Assembly (NCBI GenBank): GCA_039034015.1
Contig: JBCCBM010000001.1
Coordinates: forward strand, 124,001 to 188,000
Reading direction: 5' to 3'
From: Acuticoccus sp039034015
GTDB lineage: Bacteria > Pseudomonadota > Alphaproteobacteria > Rhizobiales > Amorphaceae
Length of the DNA: 64,000 bases
A program made the translations under genes and the position numbers. Below, piece after piece: positions 60,783 to 64,000 of the stretch. The notes beneath the pieces are model-generated. The model had not been told where the DNA came from and made no database searches. It saw nothing but the letters and a program-made list of their open reading frames with translations. Numbering within the stretch: the first letter of the stretch is position 1; every line of letters starts with the position of its first letter.

Positions 60783-62159
60783 ATGGCCGTCGATGCGATC
60801 TTGTCCCACGTGGATCAGACGATGGATGACAGTTTGGAGCGGCTGTTTTCGCTCCTGCGGATCCCGTCGATCTCCACCGATCCGGCGCACAAGGCCGACT
60901 GTCGCCGGGCGGCGGAGTGGCTGGCGGCGGACCTTTCGTCCATCGGCCTTTCCGCCGAAGTGCGGGCGACGACCGGGCACCCTGTGGTGCTTGCCAAAGG
61001 GGCGGGACCGGCGGAGAAGCCGCACGTTTTGCTTTATGGGCACTATGATGTGCAGCCGGTCGACCCGCTCGACCTTTGGGATGCGGACCCGTTTGCACCT
61101 CACGTGGTGACGCGAGAGGGTGGCGAAAAGGTGATCGTGGCGCGGGGGGCGTGCGACGACAAGGGCCAGGTCATGACCATGATCGAGGCGCTGCGGGCGG
61201 TGAAGGCGGTCACCGGCGCGCTGCCGGCGGGGATCACGGTGTTGATTGAGGGCGAGGAAGAGTGCGGCTCGCCCTCGCTGCCGGGGTTTTTGGCCGAGGC
61301 GTCGGGCGAGTTGAAGGCGGATGCGGCTTTTGTGTGCGACACGGCCATGTGGGACCGCGACACGCCCGCCATCGCGCTCTCGCTGCGGGGTCTTGTGGGG
61401 CACGAGTTTACGGTGCGCGCCGCAAGCCGGGACCTTCATTCGGGGCAATTTGGCGGGGTGGCGCGGAACCCAAACCATGTGGTGGCGCGCATTTTGGCCG
61501 ACCTTCACGATGAGGCGGGGCGGGTGACGGTGCCTGGCTTTTATGATGGCGTTGCGGAAATTTCCGATGCGCTGCGGGCCGATTGGGACCGGCTCGGCAT
61601 GAGCGAGACGCGGTTTTTGGGGCCGATTGGGCTTTCTGAGGCGGCGGGCGAGGCGGGGCGCACCGTTTTGGAGAAGGTGTGGGCGCGGCCGACGGCTGAG
61701 GTGAACGGGGTTTGGGGCGGCTACACGGGCGCGGGGTTCAAGACGGTGATCCCGGCGGAGGCGTCGGCCAAAGTCTCGTTCCGCTTGGTGGCGGGGCAGG
61801 ATCCTGCCGCGATTTTGGCAGCGTTCCGCGCGTTTGTGGAGGCGCGGGTGCCGGGGGACTGTTCGGTCTCCTTTGAGGCCCATGGGGCGGGGCCGGCGTT
61901 TTCAGTGCCTTCGGATTGGGGCATGTTGGAGGCGGGGCGCGCGGCGCTTTTGGCCGAGTGGGGTTCTGCGCCCGCGATGGTGGGGATGGGCGGCTCGATC
62001 CCCATTGTGCATGATTTTAAGCATGCGCTGGGGATGGACACGCTCATGATCGGCTTTGCGCTGGAGCGTGACGCGGTGCACTCGCCCAACGAGAGTTATG
62101 ATGTGCGCCGGTTCCACAAGGGCATTCGCTCGTGGGCCCGGGTGTTTGCGGCGCTTTGA
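60783..62159 (+). CDS. M20-family dipeptidase/metallopeptidase
   Basis: A 458-residue zinc peptidase of the M20/M25/M40 group. The first metal site has LLYGHYDVQPVD (His, Asp), the shared ARGACDDKGQVM (Asp), and the second has IEGEEECGSPSLPGFL (Glu). The dimerisation domain lies between, and the last His is in VHSPNESYDVRRFHKG. It resembles PepV-like or carnosine dipeptidases; the substrate is unknown. ATG 60783 has GAGG about four bases upstream. It is divergent from mutA. Confidence 0.92.
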   Translation: MAVDAILSHVDQTMDDSLERLFSLLRIPSISTDPAHKADCRRAAEWLAADLSSIGLSAEVRATTGHPVVLAKGAGPAEKPHVLLYGHYDVQPVDPLDLWDADPFAPHVVTREGGEKVIVARGACDDKGQVMTMIEALRAVKAVTGALPAGITVLIEGEEECGSPSLPGFLAEASGELKADAAFVCDTAMWDRDTPAIALSLRGLVGHEFTVRAASRDLHSGQFGGVARNPNHVVARILADLHDEAGRVTVPGFYDGVAEISDALRADWDRLGMSETRFLGPIGLSEAAGEAGRTVLEKVWARPTAEVNGVWGGYTGAGFKTVIPAEASAKVSFRLVAGQDPAAILAAFRAFVEARVPGDCSVSFEAHGAGPAFSVPSDWGMLEAGRAALLAEWGSAPAMVGMGGSIPIVHDFKHALGMDTLMIGFALERDAVHSPNESYDVRRFHKGIRSWARVFAAL

Positions 62160-62736
62160 GTTCTGCGGGTGTGGCCGGCCGCCTGTTTTGGGGGCCGGTT
62201 GGTCTTGCGGTTGACGGGACGCGTGGGAGGCGGCCGTTGATTTCTGTTGTGTTGGCCGTCGCCCACGCGTCCCATCTCGGCTTTTGACTGGATCGGGCGT
62301 TTGGCGGGTGGCCCTTGCGGGGTCCGCCTCAGTTGCCGCCGCCAGGGACCACATGCCTGCCTCGTGGGTCAGGTCCAAGTGGTGACCAGCGGCAACGCCG
62401 ATCTGGTCGGCCCCGCGCGCGCCCCTCCGTTATGGAGCGTTTGTGAGACAACCGAGCCCCCGATCCTTCGCGGCGGTCGGTCCGGACCGCGCCTCCCCTT
62501 GGGATCGGGCGACGGGGTGGAGTTTGGCATGGGTTTTGGGGGTGGGGATAAAATGCGACAGCCGCTATTTCCCAATTGCCAGGTAAGTTAGACCTACCGC
62601 TCGGTTTCAGGCTTCGACGAGCCGACTGATGCACCAACCCGGTGTGTCTGCAAATTCCACACTATGATCCCCAGTTTCAGCCCATTGTGATGGGCGGACA
62701 TGCTTGAATTTCGCTGTGTAGTAGAAGTCTGTTCCT
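62160..62736. other. Intergenic region with large hairpins, then start of AT-rich DNA
   Basis: No convincing gene is seen. It contains a 20-base-arm hairpin at 62216-62273 and a looser inverted pair around 62457-62509. From about 62580 base composition drops toward AT-rich, marking the left edge of foreign-looking DNA. A minus-strand frame at 62607-62867 may be a gene remnant. Confidence 0.5.
62216..62273. terminator. Long hairpin downstream of the M20 peptidase gene
   Basis: Arms 62216-62235 (GGGACGCGTGGGAGGCGGCC) and 62254-62273 pair at about 18 of 20 positions around an 18-base T/G-rich loop. There is a short T4 further on. It may end the peptidase transcript or form part of a small RNA. 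Confidence 0.5.
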
Positions 62737-64000
62737 TTGAGTTCGTCAATCCGAGAGAAGCAAAAGCATTGGGAGGAAAGACTCTGGTCGTTGCTAGGGT
62801 CGTTAAATTTTGTAGATTTTCTTAAGGTTGCTTGGGCGCTGGAGGCATTTCGGGAAGGAAGGACCACGCACGCTTCTCGCTACGTGGACTTTCCCGGTGA
62901 GCCTGAAAATTATCATCCCGGGGGCAAGTATTTTGTGGCTCCATGGTCGGTAGACGCCGTGCTTCGGGAGAGACTCATGCTGCTCCCGAAGCATGAAGAT
63001 CAAAAGCGTCGCTTAAATATTAAGTCGTGGGGCAATGTCGCAAAGCTGTTTTACACTTACACGCGTCTTTCGAACATCGAAAGTACGATGGATTTCAAGT
63101 CAGATGATATATTGGCAGCGATACCGCGGATGCTTTGGCCTCAATACGATTGGCAGCTCGGATACGAAAACATGTTTAGGTTTGGGCGAGCTTGGCATGT
63201 ATATGCTACCCCGCAGGGGAAAAAAGCCTTTCGGTCGAAACACGGAATAGACTTAGATATATTCATCAAAGCCGCTTTCGGTGTTTTTGCGGCGACTGAA
63301 TATTATCCGGCAGCACGACCGGATTTGCTCTCCAGTTTGAACATTACGAAACACCAAGCACATCTACTGAGATGTGCTATAGGTCAGACGGTGACGGGGC
63401 ATGCGAAGCTAGCGCGAGCATCGTGGACGGCAGGTGTTCCAAGAGATTTTCAGCGGAGCATTACGAAAGAGCGCCCCCTATTTGAAGCAACTGCCGCTGG
63501 CAGAGTAGTTTATTTTGTTCCGTCGCGGTCTAATCTTCTCCTTCGGGTCACCGATGGGCTCTACTACGATATCGTGTCGGACGACTATGCCCGAGTATCC
63601 TCGGGCGAGGCTTTTGAAGGTTTATGTTTGAAGCTGGCTAAGCTCTACTTCAATGATACATGCCTTGTACAAACTGAAAGAGCTACTTCCTATGGCAAAA
63701 GCGCGGACATAATTGTAGAATCCAATTCGGGCGCTAACGGGCTCATTATTGAGTGTAAAATCAGGAGGATACCAGAGCGCGTGCTAACATCCCCCGATCC
63801 GTGGGCAAATCACGCGAAGGATTTCGAAGACATCATCAAGGGTATTTTTCAGATCTGGCGTACTCATAAAGAGTACTACCATACAAAAACACGAAAGATG
63901 ACGGGGATTGTTGTCCAGTATGACCCCTGGACGATTGCGAGCAACACCTTAGTTGAAAGCATATTTAAAGCCGCCCACGCTAAAGCGGACCAGGTTGGAA
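62737..64000 (+). CDS. Partial protein with PD-(D/E)XK-type nuclease motif (3' end outside window)
   Basis: The frame is open from 62725 to the window edge with no stop (about 420 codons). The first possible start is TTG 62737, without a clear ribosome site; TTG 62791, with GGAGG 14 bases upstream, is an alternative. The N-terminal part is helical (EERLWSLLGSLNFVDFLKVA). Residues near 324-341 read ADIIVESNSGANGLIIECKI: Asp324, Glu339 and Lys341 fit a D-x14-ExK restriction-fold active site. Codon use is AT-rich, unlike every neighbour. A defence or mobile-element nuclease is plausible; the family is not recognised. Confidence 0.65.
   Translation, partial: MSSSIREKQKHWEERLWSLLGSLNFVDFLKVAWALEAFREGRTTHASRYVDFPGEPENYHPGGKYFVAPWSVDAVLRERLMLLPKHEDQKRRLNIKSWGNVAKLFYTYTRLSNIESTMDFKSDDILAAIPRMLWPQYDWQLGYENMFRFGRAWHVYATPQGKKAFRSKHGIDLDIFIKAAFGVFAATEYYPAARPDLLSSLNITKHQAHLLRCAIGQTVTGHAKLARASWTAGVPRDFQRSITKERPLFEATAAGRVVYFVPSRSNLLLRVTDGLYYDIVSDDYARVSSGEAFEGLCLKLAKLYFNDTCLVQTERATSYGKSADIIVESNSGANGLIIECKIRRIPERVLTSPDPWANHAKDFEDIIKGIFQIWRTHKEYYHTKTRKMTGIVVQYDPWTIASNTLVESIFKAAHAKADQVG

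Noticed and set aside
62160..62580. 6S RNA or SRP RNA gene
   Set aside because: Hairpins are present, but I could not match the conserved SRP loop or the 6S central bubble.
62803..63003. Short minus-strand frame in the AT-rich block
   Set aside because: It is antisense to the long nuclease-like frame and has no ribosome site or protein-like pattern.

Overview
The window is GC-rich, densely coded DNA from an alphaproteobacterium, probably a purple or aerobic anoxygenic phototroph of the Rhizobiales type. The phototrophy call rests on bacteriochlorophyll genes: bciA (8-vinyl reductase), a bchP-pucC/bch2-bchG operon, and a high-potential iron-sulfur protein (HiPIP) divergent from bchG. The Rhizobiales-type call rests on the hom/glpX/recJ gene set, the DUF1489-VWA-J-domain trio, clpS-clpA and a class I PHA synthase. 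The genus cannot be decided from the sequence. No rRNA, tRNA, CRISPR array, integrase or transposase gene was found.

Layout. 0-11 kb holds ilvC, rsmD, an orphan CoxL-type molybdenum hydroxylase subunit, cysK, phaC, an AlaC-type aminotransferase and hom. 11.2-14 kb holds an accessory block (small membrane protein, MarR regulator with a likely operator, four-EF-hand protein, MFS transporter) between hom and glpX-recJ. A 219-bp fold-back sequence separates glpX from recJ. 17.2-20.4 kb is a tight run of AHL-lactonase-like protein, an SMP-30/isochorismatase fusion and a pesticin-like muramidase. 20.5-28.9 kb has bciA, an orphan amino-acid binding protein, a decayed AGCS symporter, DUF1489, VWA and J-domain proteins, a D,D-carboxypeptidase with SPOR domain, and an APH-fold kinase. 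29-32 kb has clpS-clpA. 32.2-34.7 kb has an FkbM methyltransferase and a decaying regulator/SRPBCC pair; the SRPBCC gene is split by a 93-bp double-hairpin insertion. 34.7-38.5 kb is the bacteriochlorophyll/HiPIP block. 38.5-45.5 kb has a large MscS channel, two orphan binding proteins and a second MBL protein. 45.5-54.8 kb has argB, a DegP-type protease, rarA, a sterol-desaturase-like protein, crcB, a pseudouridine synthase, a cluster of four hairpins, pdxH, a CbpA-like co-chaperone and a C15 peptidase. 54.8-60.7 kb is the methylmalonyl-CoA module (mutA, scpA, meaB) with cdd, followed by an M20 peptidase.

From about 62.6 kb to the right edge the base composition turns clearly AT-rich. A long reading frame there runs off the window and carries a D...ExK pattern typical of PD-(D/E)XK nucleases. 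This looks like the edge of a horizontally acquired island and is the best candidate for an undescribed system, but only its first gene is visible.

Functionally, most of the window is core metabolism: branched-chain, cysteine, arginine and threonine/methionine-branch amino acids, PHA storage, propionate/methylmalonyl-CoA and proteolysis. Pigment synthesis and short accessory blocks are interspersed. Small hairpin repeats recur at gene ends. Two copies of a 120-bp double-hairpin repeat lie 10.8 kb apart, one supplying the 3' end of meaB, and a different double-hairpin element interrupts the SRPBCC gene.
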